The notes below the pieces were generated by a model. That model did no database searches and had not been told where the DNA came from. It saw nothing but the letters and a program-made list of their open reading frames with translations. From Tardiphaga sp. vice304 (GTDB lineage Bacteria; Pseudomonadota; Alphaproteobacteria; Rhizobiales; Xanthobacteraceae): a stretch of DNA of 64,000 nucleotides. Shown here one piece after another: positions 8,404 to 15,935 of this stretch. How positions within the stretch are numbered: position 1 is the stretch's first letter; each line of letters opens with the position of its first letter. Where the stretch lies: contig NZ_CP041402.1 in NCBI RefSeq assembly GCF_007018905.1, positions 2,530,001 to 2,594,000 on the forward strand. The letters are read 5' to 3'. Made by a program: the position numbers and the translations under genes.

Positions 8404-9807
8404 ATGACCACATCATCTTTGCAGACCGTTCTCGATCGCGTCGATGCCGATTTCGATGCCAGCCTGGAGCGGCTGTTTGCGCTGCTGCGGATCAAGTCGA
8501 TTTCGGCCGATCCGGCGTTTGCCGCCGACTGCAAAAAGGCGGCTGACCATCTCGCTGCGGATATCGCGACGCTCGGTTTTGATACCGAGGTGCGCCCGAC
8601 CGCGGGCCATCCGGCGATTGTCGCCAAGGCCCGCGGCAACACCGGCAAGCGGCCGCATGTGCTGTTCTACGGGCACTACGACGTGCAGCCGGTCGATCCG
8701 CTGGAATTGTGGCACCGCCCGCCGTTCGAGCCGGTGGTGACCAAGCATGCCGACGGCCGCGACATCATCGTGGCGCGCGGCGCGCAGGACGACAAGGGCC
8801 AGCTCTCGACCTTCGTCGAGGCGTGCCGTGCTTTCGTCAACGTCACCGGCTCACTGCCGATCGACCTCACCATCTGCATCGAAGGCGAGGAGGAGGTCGG
8901 CTCGAAGAATTTCGTGCCGTTTCTCGAACAGCACAAGCAAGATCTTGCCGCCGACTTCGCGCTGGTCTGCGACACCGGCATGTGGGATCCGAACACGCCG
9001 GCGATCACGACATCGCTGCGCGGCCTGGTCTATGAGGAGGTCAAGATCACCGCCGCCAACCGCGACCTGCATTCCGGCATCTATGGCGGCGGCGCGCAGA
9101 ATCCGATCCGCGTGCTGACCAAGATCCTGGGCGCGCTGCATGACGACAACGGCCGCATCGCCATTCCCGGCTTTTATGACGGCGTGCAGGATCTGCCGGC
9201 GGACATTCTTTCGCAGTGGAAGAGCCTGGGTCTCACCGCGGAATCCTTCCTCGGCCCGATCGGTCTGTCGCTGCCCGCCGGCGAAAAGAACCGCGAGCTG
9301 ATCGAACAGATCACGTCGCGGCCGAGCTGCGACATCAACGGCATTTTCGGCGGCTACACCGGCGAGGGCTCCAAGACGGTGATCGCGTCGCATGCCTCGG
9401 CAAAAGTCTCGTTCCGCATCGTCGCCGGGCAGGACCCGATGAAGATTCGCGACGCTTTCCGCGCCTTCGTGACGGCACGGCTGCCGGCCGACTGCACCGC
9501 CGAATTCCTCGATCATTCCAATGCGCCGGCGATTGCGCTCGACTGGAACATGAAGCCGCTGGCTTTGGCGCGGGCCGCGCTGACCGACGAATGGGGCAAG
9601 GAGGCGCTGTTGATCGGCTCCGGCGCCTCGATCCCGATCGTCGCGGATTTCAAGCGCACGCTCGGGCTCGACACCGTTCTGATCGGTTTCGGGCTGGATG
9701 ACGACAACATCCATTCGCCGAACGAGAAATACGACCTGAAGAGCTTCCACAAGGGCATCCGCTCCTGGGTGCGGATTTTGGCGGCGCTGGCCGAGGGGAA
9801 GAAGTGA
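8404..9807 (+). CDS. M20/M25/M40-family metallopeptidase (dipeptidase-like)
   Basis: A 467-aa zinc exopeptidase of the carnosinase/ArgE/DapE clan, probably cytoplasmic. Metal-ligand and catalytic motifs are in order: FYGHYDVQPVDP near residue 90, ARGAQDDKGQ near 120, EGEEEVGS near 155, CDTGMWD near 185, and a C-terminal HSPNEKYDL supplying the last histidine ligand. The RDLHSGIYGGGAQNP dimerisation segment is typical of the CNDP/PepV-like subgroup that cleaves dipeptides and N-acyl amino acids. Two ATGs exist (8398 and 8404); aagga at 8393-8397 is correctly spaced only for 8404. Monocistronic between repeats. Confidence 0.9.
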   Translation: MTTSSLQTVLDRVDADFDASLERLFALLRIKSISADPAFAADCKKAADHLAADIATLGFDTEVRPTAGHPAIVAKARGNTGKRPHVLFYGHYDVQPVDPLELWHRPPFEPVVTKHADGRDIIVARGAQDDKGQLSTFVEACRAFVNVTGSLPIDLTICIEGEEEVGSKNFVPFLEQHKQDLAADFALVCDTGMWDPNTPAITTSLRGLVYEEVKITAANRDLHSGIYGGGAQNPIRVLTKILGALHDDNGRIAIPGFYDGVQDLPADILSQWKSLGLTAESFLGPIGLSLPAGEKNRELIEQITSRPSCDINGIFGGYTGEGSKTVIASHASAKVSFRIVAGQDPMKIRDAFRAFVTARLPADCTAEFLDHSNAPAIALDWNMKPLALARAALTDEWGKEALLIGSGASIPIVADFKRTLGLDTVLIGFGLDDDNIHSPNEKYDLKSFHKGIRSWVRILAALAEGKK

Positions 9808-9940
9808 CAAACGAACGTTTGTCATCCCGGGGCGAGAGGGCGTAGCCCGAGCGAACCCGGGATCCCGGAGTGTTCAGCGCGCCGTCATCTCCAGATTCCG
9901 GGTTCGCTCGCGCTGATGCGCTCGCGCCCCGGAATGACAG
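9806..9940. repeat. palindrome plus dispersed inverted repeat (GTCATTCCGGGGCG family)
   Basis: gacaaacg-aa-cgtttgtc (9806-9823) is a perfect 8-bp-arm palindrome overlapping the peptidase stop. It runs into an inverted repeat whose left arm, gtcatcccggggcgag (9821 on), pairs with ctcgcgccccggaatgac ending at 9938. Internal gcgaacccgggatcccgg and ggttcgctcgcg also pair. Same family as 22875-22998 and the half copy at 2171. Confidence 0.72.
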
Positions 9941-9951
9941 GGAGACACAAA

Positions 9952-9981
9952 AAAACGCCGTCCGGAATTGGACGGCGTTTT
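9952..9981. terminator. bidirectional intrinsic terminator
   Basis: aaaacgccgtcc (9952-9963), loop ggaatt, ggacggcgtttt (9970-9981) form a perfect 12-bp stem flanked by A and T runs on both strands. It sits between two convergent genes, the M20 peptidase (+) and the class II aldolase (-), and should end both transcripts. Confidence 0.88.
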
Positions 9982-10023
9982 GATTCAGTGCAGAGGTCTT
10001 GTGGACTCAATCTAGCACGAAAC

Positions 10024-10803
10024 TCAGTTCTTGTAAGAGGGGTCGAGCCGGTCGAGCTTGCGCAGCAGCGGCGGCCAGACCAGGCGGGTGGAGCGCAACT
10101 CGGCACGGTCGGGGTTGGAGACGACGGTCGTATTCTTGTCGATCACCGCTTGATCGACCGGATAGGCGACGGGGCCGAGCATTCGGGTGCGGACCTGCAT
10201 GGTGCAGGCGCGTTCCAGATGGAACATGCGCTCGAAGGCCGAGGCCACCGAGCGGCCGACCGTCAGCGTGCCGTGATTGCGCAGCAGCATGAAGTTCTTG
10301 GTGCCCAAGTCCTTCTGCAGCCGCGGGCGCTCGTCATGGTCGAGCGCGATGCCCTCATAGTCGTGATAGGCGAGGTCATGCGTGACGAGCTGCGCGGTCT
10401 GGTTCAGCGGCTGCAGGCCTTCCAGGCAGGAGGCGACCGCGGTGCCGTCCGGCGTATGCAGATGCATCACGCAGCCGGCGTCCTCGCGGACCTCGTGGAT
10501 CGCCGAATGGATGGTGAAGCCGGCCGGGTTGATGCTGTACTCGCTCTCCGAAAGCTGGTTGCCATGCAGGTCGATCTTGACCAGGCTGGAGGCGGTGATC
10601 TCGTCGAACATCAGCCCGTAGGGGTTGATCAGGAAGTGATGTTCGGGGCCGGGGACGCGGGCCGAAATGTGGGTATCGACGAGGTCGTCCCAGCCGTAAT
10701 AGGCCACCAGCCGGTAGGCGGCGGCGAGGTTGACGCGCTGGGCCCATTCGGCCTCGGTCATGTCGGATGGCACTTCCTTGAGGCGCGCTTCGGCTGGCGA
10801 CAT
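10024..10803 (-). CDS. class II aldolase/adducin-family protein
   Basis: A 259-aa cytoplasmic protein of the class II aldolase/adducin fold. Zinc-ligand histidines are visible in VMHLHTPDGTAV (HLH, near residue 120) and in FMLLRNHGTLTVG (RNHG, near residue 195). The N-terminal NLAAAYRLVAYYGWDDLVDT then HISARVPG is typical of the long-form family found next to catabolic genes in Bradyrhizobium. No neighbouring gene identifies the substrate, so I do not assign an enzyme. Its start (ATG at 10803) is about 80 bp from the transposon's left end, so the promoter region just escaped the insertion. Confidence 0.85.
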   Translation of the reverse strand: MSPAEARLKEVPSDMTEAEWAQRVNLAAAYRLVAYYGWDDLVDTHISARVPGPEHHFLINPYGLMFDEITASSLVKIDLHGNQLSESEYSINPAGFTIHSAIHEVREDAGCVMHLHTPDGTAVASCLEGLQPLNQTAQLVTHDLAYHDYEGIALDHDERPRLQKDLGTKNFMLLRNHGTLTVGRSVASAFERMFHLERACTMQVRTRMLGPVAYPVDQAVIDKNTTVVSNPDRAELRSTRLVWPPLLRKLDRLDPSYKN

Positions 10804-10875
10804 ATAATTTCTCCCGGGTTTTTATGGTTACAGACTTAGAGCCTAGGCTCGGGCCGGAGCGCCAGCAAGCCACGG

Positions 10876-10908
10876 TATTTGCGGGTAGTGGGTCAGTTTG
10901 AAATTTCC
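10876..10908. repeat. left target duplication and terminal inverted repeat
   Basis: tatttgcg (10876-10883) is the 8-bp target duplication; 10884-10908 is the terminal inverted repeat. The transposase stop codon (10893-10895) and its last four codons (EISN) lie within the repeat. Confidence 0.93.
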
Positions 10909-11789
10909 GCGCCGCGTTTTTTATAAGGGCCTCGAACCTTAGTAACCTTCTCGGCCTCCTGAGCCACAACCAGCGCCACGATATCAGAAACTTCCCAAAG
11001 CCGGTCCGACACGCCAGCAGCCATTGCAGGCGACATGCGCAGCTTCGAATGCGTACGGACAAAATTGTAGTACATCATGTGAAGTGCGACCGCGTAGGCG
11101 TGATTCTCAACCTTTTTGCTGAAGCCGTTTGTCAATCGCGTAAAGCGGCGCATGTGCATGCGGATCGTGAGATTGCTCCGCTCCACATACGACGTCGAAA
11201 TATGCGCAGGATCGGGCGAACCTTCGACGCGCTCTTTACGGGCACCTGTGCATTCGGCGGGGCTGTACCGGCCCCTCGCGCTTTCTGGTGACGAGCCGTA
11301 AATCTTCACAAGCTGAGCGTAATCGACATCCCCGCCGAAAGCCCCTTCAACGGCTTCCAGATAAGCCCTGTGACCGTCCGAGGTAAGTTGAACCCGATTG
11401 GCAAGGCGCGAACGAAGGTCGTCCATAAACCACATGGCGCACTCACCATCCCGTCCGCCGACGAAATAGGAAACGATCATTTTGGAGTCGGCATCCAACG
11501 CTGTCCACGTCCATGTGTCGCCAGCCTGAGCCGGGGCAGCCTTCGCCTTCGCCACATTCTTTTGCTTGGCGTAGGTGAACGACCAAATTTCATCGACCTG
11601 AATGCGCTTTGCCTCGACCTGCCGCACGTTAGCATCGTGGAATGCCATGCAAGCCTTGCCCGCGTCGATAAGCAGCTTTGAGACGGTGATTTTGCTCACG
11701 CCGGTCAGTCGGGTAATTGCGCGGATACTATTGCCCTCGCATAGAAGGTGGAGGATGCGAGCGCGTTCGGCTGAGTCGAGCTTGTTCAT
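10893..11789 (-). CDS. IS1-family-like DDE transposase
   Basis: A 298-aa transposase in one open frame. The N-terminal helix-turn-helix (NSIRAITRLTGVSKITVSKL) is followed by a DDE domain: first Asp in QVDEIWSFTYAKQKNVAKA, second Asp in LTSDGHRAYLEAVEG, Glu in ISTSYVERSNLTIRMHMRRF, with WTWTALDADSKMIVSY between. This is the large IS1-related group common in Rhizobiales. An ATG at 11798 would add MKC; I chose 11789 (MNKLDSAERARIL) because relatives begin there. It occupies the left end of the 3.1-kb element and is read outward, divergently from the HTH-ImmA gene. No frameshift is seen, so it may be active. Confidence 0.9.
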   Translation of the reverse strand: MNKLDSAERARILHLLCEGNSIRAITRLTGVSKITVSKLLIDAGKACMAFHDANVRQVEAKRIQVDEIWSFTYAKQKNVAKAKAAPAQAGDTWTWTALDADSKMIVSYFVGGRDGECAMWFMDDLRSRLANRVQLTSDGHRAYLEAVEGAFGGDVDYAQLVKIYGSSPESARGRYSPAECTGARKERVEGSPDPAHISTSYVERSNLTIRMHMRRFTRLTNGFSKKVENHAYAVALHMMYYNFVRTHSKLRMSPAMAAGVSDRLWEVSDIVALVVAQEAEKVTKVRGPYKKRGAEISN

Positions 11790-11835
11790 GCATTTCAAAC
11801 TAACCTTTTAATGCATTTAGTCAAGCATAAAGGTA

Positions 11836-11875
11836 AGTTTGCCTTTTTGCGCAAACTCGCTATAACGGAAACAAC
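11836..11875 (+). promoter_or_regulatory. putative promoter/operator of the HTH-ImmA gene, possibly leaderless
   Basis: A -35-like ttgcct (11839-11844) and a -10-like tataac (11861-11866) are 16 bp apart, and the start codon follows at 11876, only 9 bp after the -10. That spacing predicts a leaderless or nearly leaderless mRNA. The arms agtttg (11836-11841) and caaact (11852-11857) form an inverted repeat over the spacer, a natural operator for the HTH domain encoded downstream. Seen in sequence; activity is inferred. Confidence 0.45.
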
Positions 11876-13006
11876 ATGACCGAAATTGCCGCCAGAACAC
11901 CCGGCCAACTCATTACCGAGCTTTTGAAAGAGCGCGGTTGGTCGAACCGCGTCTTGGCGATGGTGCTCGGCGTGAGTGACCCGATTGTCAGTAAAATGGC
12001 CGGGGATAAGCGGCCGGTTGATGCGGCAATGGCTCTCGCACTTGAGGATGTATTTGGCGTTCCAGCAGAGAAGTTTGTCGCCCTGCAAAGCCAGTACGAC
12101 CTCGCTAAAGCCAAGCTCGAATTGAGGCCGGACCCAAAGCGCGCATTGCGCGCCCGCATATACGGCAATCTTCCTATCGCTGAAATGATCGGCCGAGGTT
12201 GGGTTGATGTAGAGGACGCCCGAGACCCGGAGATGGTTCAGTCGGCGCTTTGTCGTTTCTTCAAAGTAAACCGCATCGAAGATGCTTCGGCATTTTCGTT
12301 CGCGGCAAAGAAAACCGACGTTGGCGGAAATGCCACTCCTGCTCAACTGGCATGGCTGCACCGAGTGAAGACTATAGCGAGCGAGATGCTAATCGGCTCG
12401 TATTCACCACAAAAGCTTGAGGACGCCATATCGAAAATTGCGACGCTTCGAAGCCATCCAGAACATATGGAGCGAGTGCCGAGGATCCTTGCTGAGGCCG
12501 GTATTCGGTTCGTTATTGTGGAGGGTTTACCGGGAGGCAAGATCGACGGCGTTTGCTTTTGGCTGAATGACTCGACGCCGGTTATTGGCATGTCGCTTCG
12601 CTTCGACCGCATTGATAATTTTCTCTTTGTTCTCCGACATGAGCTTGAGCATGTCCGGCGGCGGGACGGACTGATGAAGCCAATAATCGACGTCGATGTG
12701 GGGCGGACGCCCGACCACGACCTGGAAGAGCAGGAACGGATTGCCAATGATCAAGCGCGTGAATTTTGTGTTCCAAAAAGGGACATGGACGCATTCATAG
12801 CGCGGAAAGCCCCGTATTTTACTGAGCGAGACCTGATCGGCTTTGCCAAGGTACTTAAGGTTCACCCCGGATTAGTAGCGGGGCAGCTCCAATTTAGAAC
12901 TGGGAAATTCACTCACTTCCGAAACCACCTCGCGAGTGTTCGCGAGTTCATACTTCCGGCCGCCGAGGTTGACGGTTGGGGCAATATCCATCCAATCGAA
13001 ACATAG
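11876..13006 (+). CDS. HTH-ImmA/IrrE-type metallopeptidase fusion
   Basis: A 376-aa two-domain protein. Residues 1-80 are an XRE/HigA-like helix-turn-helix (TPGQLITELLKERGWSNRVL, then AMVLGVSDPIVSKMAGDKRP, ending LQSQYDLAKAK). Residues 200-310 are an ImmA/IrrE zinc peptidase domain with the HExxH motif HELEH at 255-259 and a downstream EEQERIANDQAREFCVP segment carrying the likely third ligand. Family members act as DNA-binding antitoxins or repressors that cleave a partner regulator, as ImmA cleaves ImmR in ICEBs1, or as phage-defence and stress regulators. It is transposon cargo followed 11 bp later by an unknown gene on the same strand, so the two probably form a module. Confidence 0.85.
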   Translation: MTEIAARTPGQLITELLKERGWSNRVLAMVLGVSDPIVSKMAGDKRPVDAAMALALEDVFGVPAEKFVALQSQYDLAKAKLELRPDPKRALRARIYGNLPIAEMIGRGWVDVEDARDPEMVQSALCRFFKVNRIEDASAFSFAAKKTDVGGNATPAQLAWLHRVKTIASEMLIGSYSPQKLEDAISKIATLRSHPEHMERVPRILAEAGIRFVIVEGLPGGKIDGVCFWLNDSTPVIGMSLRFDRIDNFLFVLRHELEHVRRRDGLMKPIIDVDVGRTPDHDLEEQERIANDQAREFCVPKRDMDAFIARKAPYFTERDLIGFAKVLKVHPGLVAGQLQFRTGKFTHFRNHLASVREFILPAAEVDGWGNIHPIET

Positions 13007-13017
13007 GGCAACCATCC

Positions 13018-13503
13018 ATGGCCGGTAAAAAGCAGCTTCAGAAAATTATCGCACTCTACAGAATTAAGTCCGGTGAAACGGAGCTTGATCCCAAGAAAAT
13101 TGCTGAGTTTGCTTTGAGAAACGGCGTTGAATTGCCTCAGCCGAAAAGCCCTTTAGAGCTTTTGGCTCGTGAAATCAGCGTCGCGGCGCGGGAAGATCTG
13201 CGGCGGGACGAACAAACCAAAAGACCGTATCGGGCCTATCACTCCTTGCCGATTGAACATGCAGATGGGCAAGTCTCTTTTGTATTTGTTGATATTGAAG
13301 ATGCAACAAGGCCTCAAATGCATCGATCACTTACCAAGCGGCGCGAGCAAATGGTCGGTGATGCGGTCCATCTCACTTACGATGCCGACCGTTGGAACGC
13401 GCAAAACCATGATCTGGAGCCCATCCAAATGGCGCTCGACTTCACACCCGACGTAGAGTGGCGGAAGGCCAGCGAGGTCGTTGACGAGGAAGAAGAGGTC
13501 TAA
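13018..13503 (+). CDS. hypothetical protein, cargo partner of the HTH-ImmA gene
   Basis: A 161-aa protein starting MAGKKQLQKIIALYRIKSGE. I do not recognise it. It is charged, with no membrane segment or signal peptide and a very acidic C-terminus (ASEVVDEEEEV). Segments such as RAYHSLPIEHADGQVSFVFV and THL-type aliphatic repeats do not match a family I know. It starts 11 bp after the HTH-ImmA stop, so the two are surely co-transcribed; a partner, substrate or antidote role is inference only. Its stop overlaps the stop of the convergent gene at 13500 by a few bases. The frame extends upstream to 12976 but would overlap the previous gene. Confidence 0.7.
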   Translation: MAGKKQLQKIIALYRIKSGETELDPKKIAEFALRNGVELPQPKSPLELLAREISVAAREDLRRDEQTKRPYRAYHSLPIEHADGQVSFVFVDIEDATRPQMHRSLTKRREQMVGDAVHLTYDADRWNAQNHDLEPIQMALDFTPDVEWRKASEVVDEEEEV

Positions 13504-13724
13504 TCTGACTTTTTCCAGCGGGCGCTTGCTGCCGTCCGCGCGATCTCTGATCGCTCCTCAGATGTCAGAGATTTAGCTCTCGCTGGACCACCCTTTACGC
13601 CGCCTTTCCGCGCCGCCGTTTGTTTTGGCGTCGCCTGTAGTGTCTCAGCTTCCCCCGTCGCCAGATCGACGATGAATTTAGCAAGCTGGCTTGGGTCGCG
13701 GGGGCGCTTGGGGTTATGGGGCAC
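13500..13724 (-). CDS. small Lys/Gly-rich KGGVKGG protein
   Basis: A 74-aa basic protein starting (GTG) MPHNPKRPRDPSQLAKFIVD and ending with TAARKGGVKGGPARAKSL, TSEERSEIARTAASARWKKS. The ARKGGVKGG..RA..L..E.R..IA..AA.ARW pattern is frequent in short bacterial proteins thought to bind nucleic acid. The GTG at 13724 has gagg 6 bp upstream; the longer frame to 13916 runs antisense through the neighbouring gene and is rejected. It overlaps the zinc-ribbon gene by 11 bp, so translation is probably coupled. Transposon cargo. Confidence 0.7.
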   Translation of the reverse strand: MPHNPKRPRDPSQLAKFIVDLATGEAETLQATPKQTAARKGGVKGGPARAKSLTSEERSEIARTAASARWKKSD

Positions 13725-13908
13725 TAAATACCTCGCCGCATTTGCACTTGACCCCTCCCAAGTCGAACGCCATGCCATCCGGCATGGAATCATAGTGAAC
13801 AGAATCGTCATTCGATCCGGGATAGTCGTTCTCATGGACCTTCGCGGCTCCAGCATGGCCGCACTTAGGGCACTCCAGCTCGATGGTAAAATGGTTCTTG
13901 TATGACAT
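13714..13908 (-). CDS. small zinc-ribbon protein
   Basis: A 64-aa protein, MSYKNHFTIELECPKCGHAG, with a second cysteine pair in VKCKCGEVFSAP at the C-terminus. The CPxCG...CxCG arrangement is a zinc ribbon; the acidic middle (HENDYPGSNDDSVHYD) is unfamiliar. An in-frame ATG at 13956 would add 16 residues encoded by the transposon's terminal repeat and is less likely. It is first in a two-gene leftward unit with the KGGVKGG protein, at the right end of the element. Function unknown. Confidence 0.65.
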   Translation of the reverse strand: MSYKNHFTIELECPKCGHAGAAKVHENDYPGSNDDSVHYDSMPDGMAFDLGGVKCKCGEVFSAP

Positions 13909-13946
13909 GTGGTCATAATCGCACGCGGGCTGGTCGAACTCCAGAC

Positions 13947-13978
13947 GGAATTTCAAACTAACCCACTACCTATTTGCG
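13947..13978. repeat. right terminal inverted repeat and target duplication
   Basis: 13947-13970 (ggaatttcaaactaacccac, then tacc) is the inverted terminal repeat; 13971-13978 tatttgcg is the second copy of the 8-bp target duplication. Confidence 0.93.
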
Positions 13979-14086
13979 CGGCAGTCATGTGCCCAAGACG
14001 GCCATCACGGACGATGATTTGATTTTGCGCATGGCGGGCGTGACGCAAGGTGCGATGATATCGCTGCACAACGACGGAGTGTAACC

Positions 14087-14287
14087 ATGCAGAAACATGA
14101 CATCGATGTCTATCGGCTGGCGCTGAGGATGGCCGGCACGGGCCAGTTCGCGGACTGGCACGGGCTTCAGCAGGCGCTGCTCGACAAGGGCATTCGCGAG
14201 GCCGACTACCTGCTCGACAATGACAAGATCCGCTTCGCCCTCGACCTCCGCTGCACCCAAGGCAGCGCCACGGCGGTCCGGCACTGA
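14087..14287 (+). CDS. small conserved hypothetical protein
   Basis: A 66-aa protein, MQKHDIDVYRLALRMAGTGQ followed by FADWHGLQQALLDKGIREAD, with no signal or membrane segment. The helical, charged composition and clear ATG start (gagtgtaacc upstream) suggest a genuine gene of the short alphaproteobacterial type, but I know no function. It lies just right of the transposon. Confidence 0.6.
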   Translation: MQKHDIDVYRLALRMAGTGQFADWHGLQQALLDKGIREADYLLDNDKIRFALDLRCTQGSATAVRH

Positions 14288-14320
14288 AGACGGAGGCGGG
14301 TGCCGGACGGCGGCGCTGGT

Positions 14321-15820
14321 CTATGGCGTTGGCGGCGGAGTCCGCTTGGCCGGTGCTTTGGATCGGCGCTTTCGAGGGGGCGCGATCATTTCGCCGAGCA
14401 CCCGGCCGATGGTCGCGGCGGCGATGTCGATTTCGGCTTCGTTCCATGCGGCAAAGCCAAGGAACAGGCCGCGGCCGCCGACCTCGCCCGTAAAATGCGG
14501 CGACAGCGGGCGCGCCGTGACGCCGGCCGCAGCCAGCCGTGTGGCGATCGCACGGTCGTCGCAGCGGGAATCCAGATGCGCCAGCAATTGCACGCCTCCG
14601 GCTGGCGGCTCCAGCGTCAGATGCGCACCGGCGACGGCTGTGAGCGTTGCGATCAGGCGGTCGCGGCGGGCGCGGTAGATGCGCGTCATCTTGCGGATGT
14701 GGGCTGCGAAGTGACCGTCATCGATGAATTCGGCCAGCGCGTCCTGCACCGGCGCCGGCATGATCTGGCCGCTGTGACGCTGCGCGGTCTCGAACACATC
14801 CACCAGGTCGGGCGGCACGATGGCGTAGCCGCACCGGATATCGGCGAACGTCGATTTCGAGAAGGTGCCGATGTAGATCACGCGGCCGGAATCGTCGAGG
14901 CCTTGCAGCGATGCAATCGGGCGGCCGTCATAGTGGATCTCGCTGTCGTAGTCGTCCTCGATCACGGCGGCGCCGGCCTCGTTGGCAAAGCGTAGCAGCT
15001 CGCGTCGCCGGTTGATCGGCATCAGCCGGCCGGTGGGATGCTGGTGGGACGGGGTCACGAAGATCAGCCGAGGCCTGTCGCGACGGCCCTTCCAATCGAG
15101 GCCACCACGATCCAGCTTGACGCCGCGCACATCGGCGCCCGCCGACTGCATGGCCGCGCGCGCGCCGCCATAGCCGGGGCTCTCGACCCAGGCGATCTCG
15201 CCGGCATTGAGCACCAGGCGCGCCGTCAGTTCGACCGCCGACTGCGCGGAAGGCAGGATGATGATCTGGCTGCTGTCGGCGCGCACGCCGCGATGTTCGA
15301 CGAGATGCCGGAGCAGGGCCGATCGCAAGGACGCGCGGTTGACGCCGGCTGTGCCATGCGGCGCATGTCGCGCCGCGCGGCGCAGGCAGCGTGCCCAGAT
15401 GTCGTGCGGAAACGCCCGCGCATCGGCATGCGCCGGCGCCAGCGGGCGCGGCGGGCCCTCGCGGAACGGCCAGTCGGCAATGCGCAAGCGTTCGCCCCAG
15501 CGCGAGGCGTGAAGCGGTTTCGCGGATTGGCGGGCGATCGTTCGGCCGCCGACCAGCTTCGACGCGTTGGTGGCCGTCACGGTGGGGCGGCGCCCCTGCG
15601 CGACGTCGAGATAGCCTTCCATGGCGAGCTGGTCGATGACCCCGGAAACGGTGTTGCGGGACAGGCCGAGCTGCCGCGCCAGCTCGCGGCTGGACGGCAG
15701 CCGATGGCCCGGCGGCCAAGCGCCGCTCAGCATCGTCGCGCGCAGCTGATCGTACAATTGCCGCGTCAGCGTGACGTCGCCGCGCTCGACATCGATCAAA
15801 CCTGCAAGAATGTCGCCCAA
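14321..15820 (-). CDS. MocR-type transcriptional regulator (GntR HTH + PLP aminotransferase fold)
   Basis: A 499-aa regulator. Residues 15-85 are a GntR winged helix (LYDQLRATMLSGAWPPGHRL, PSSRELARQLGLSRNTVSGV). The rest is a class I aminotransferase-like PLP domain with the cofactor region VIEDDYDSEIHYDGRP and the Schiff-base lysine in YIGTFSKSTFADIRCGY. Such MocR/PdxR proteins sense pyridoxal phosphate or amino compounds and control neighbouring genes. The start codon appears to be TTG at 15820; no ATG precedes the HTH. It is divergent from an EamA transporter across 115 bp, the typical arrangement of regulator and target. Confidence 0.9.
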   Translation of the reverse strand: MGDILAGLIDVERGDVTLTRQLYDQLRATMLSGAWPPGHRLPSSRELARQLGLSRNTVSGVIDQLAMEGYLDVAQGRRPTVTATNASKLVGGRTIARQSAKPLHASRWGERLRIADWPFREGPPRPLAPAHADARAFPHDIWARCLRRAARHAPHGTAGVNRASLRSALLRHLVEHRGVRADSSQIIILPSAQSAVELTARLVLNAGEIAWVESPGYGGARAAMQSAGADVRGVKLDRGGLDWKGRRDRPRLIFVTPSHQHPTGRLMPINRRRELLRFANEAGAAVIEDDYDSEIHYDGRPIASLQGLDDSGRVIYIGTFSKSTFADIRCGYAIVPPDLVDVFETAQRHSGQIMPAPVQDALAEFIDDGHFAAHIRKMTRIYRARRDRLIATLTAVAGAHLTLEPPAGGVQLLAHLDSRCDDRAIATRLAAAGVTARPLSPHFTGEVGGRGLFLGFAAWNEAEIDIAAATIGRVLGEMIAPPRKRRSKAPAKRTPPPTP

Positions 15821-15833
15821 CTGACTGGCCCAG

Positions 15834-15870
15834 TCATATTTATAAAAATGGATCTTTGTTGCAGGCCAGT
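15834..15870. promoter_or_regulatory. putative MocR operator between divergent genes
   Basis: actggcc (15834-15840) and ggccagt (15864-15870) are inverted repeats separated by 23 bp of AT-rich sequence that includes atatttataaaa, a likely -10 for the leftward gene. Placement in the MocR/EamA intergenic gap suggests autoregulation and control of the exporter. Confidence 0.45.
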
Positions 15871-15935
15871 AAAGCCTAGCGTCGTGGCGCTGTCGAGTGC
15901 CCGAAGCGGCGCACCGTGACCGGGACGATCAATCA

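Larger units (their letters stand above)
10884..13970. mobile_element. IS1-like transposon carrying cargo genes (3,087 bp)
   Basis: The ends are terminal inverted repeats: 10884-10908 (ggtagtgggtcagtttgaaa, then tttcc) and 13947-13970, whose reverse complement reads ggtagtgggttagtttgaaa, then ttcc. They differ by one substitution and one base. Both ends abut the direct repeat tatttgcg (10876-10883 and 13971-13978), an 8-bp target-site duplication. The near-intact ends and exact duplication suggest a recent insertion. Inside are an IS1-like DDE transposase, an HTH-ImmA metallopeptidase, an unknown gene, a Lys/Gly-rich protein and a zinc ribbon. IS1 elements normally carry only transposase genes, so this is a transposon with passengers. 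Cargo codon use is less GC-rich than its surroundings. Confidence 0.93.

Noticed and set aside
13500..13916. 138-codon frame for the Lys/Gly-rich gene
   Set aside because: The first 64 codons run across the zinc-ribbon gene in a different frame; the GTG at 13724 with its own ribosome site is the likely start.
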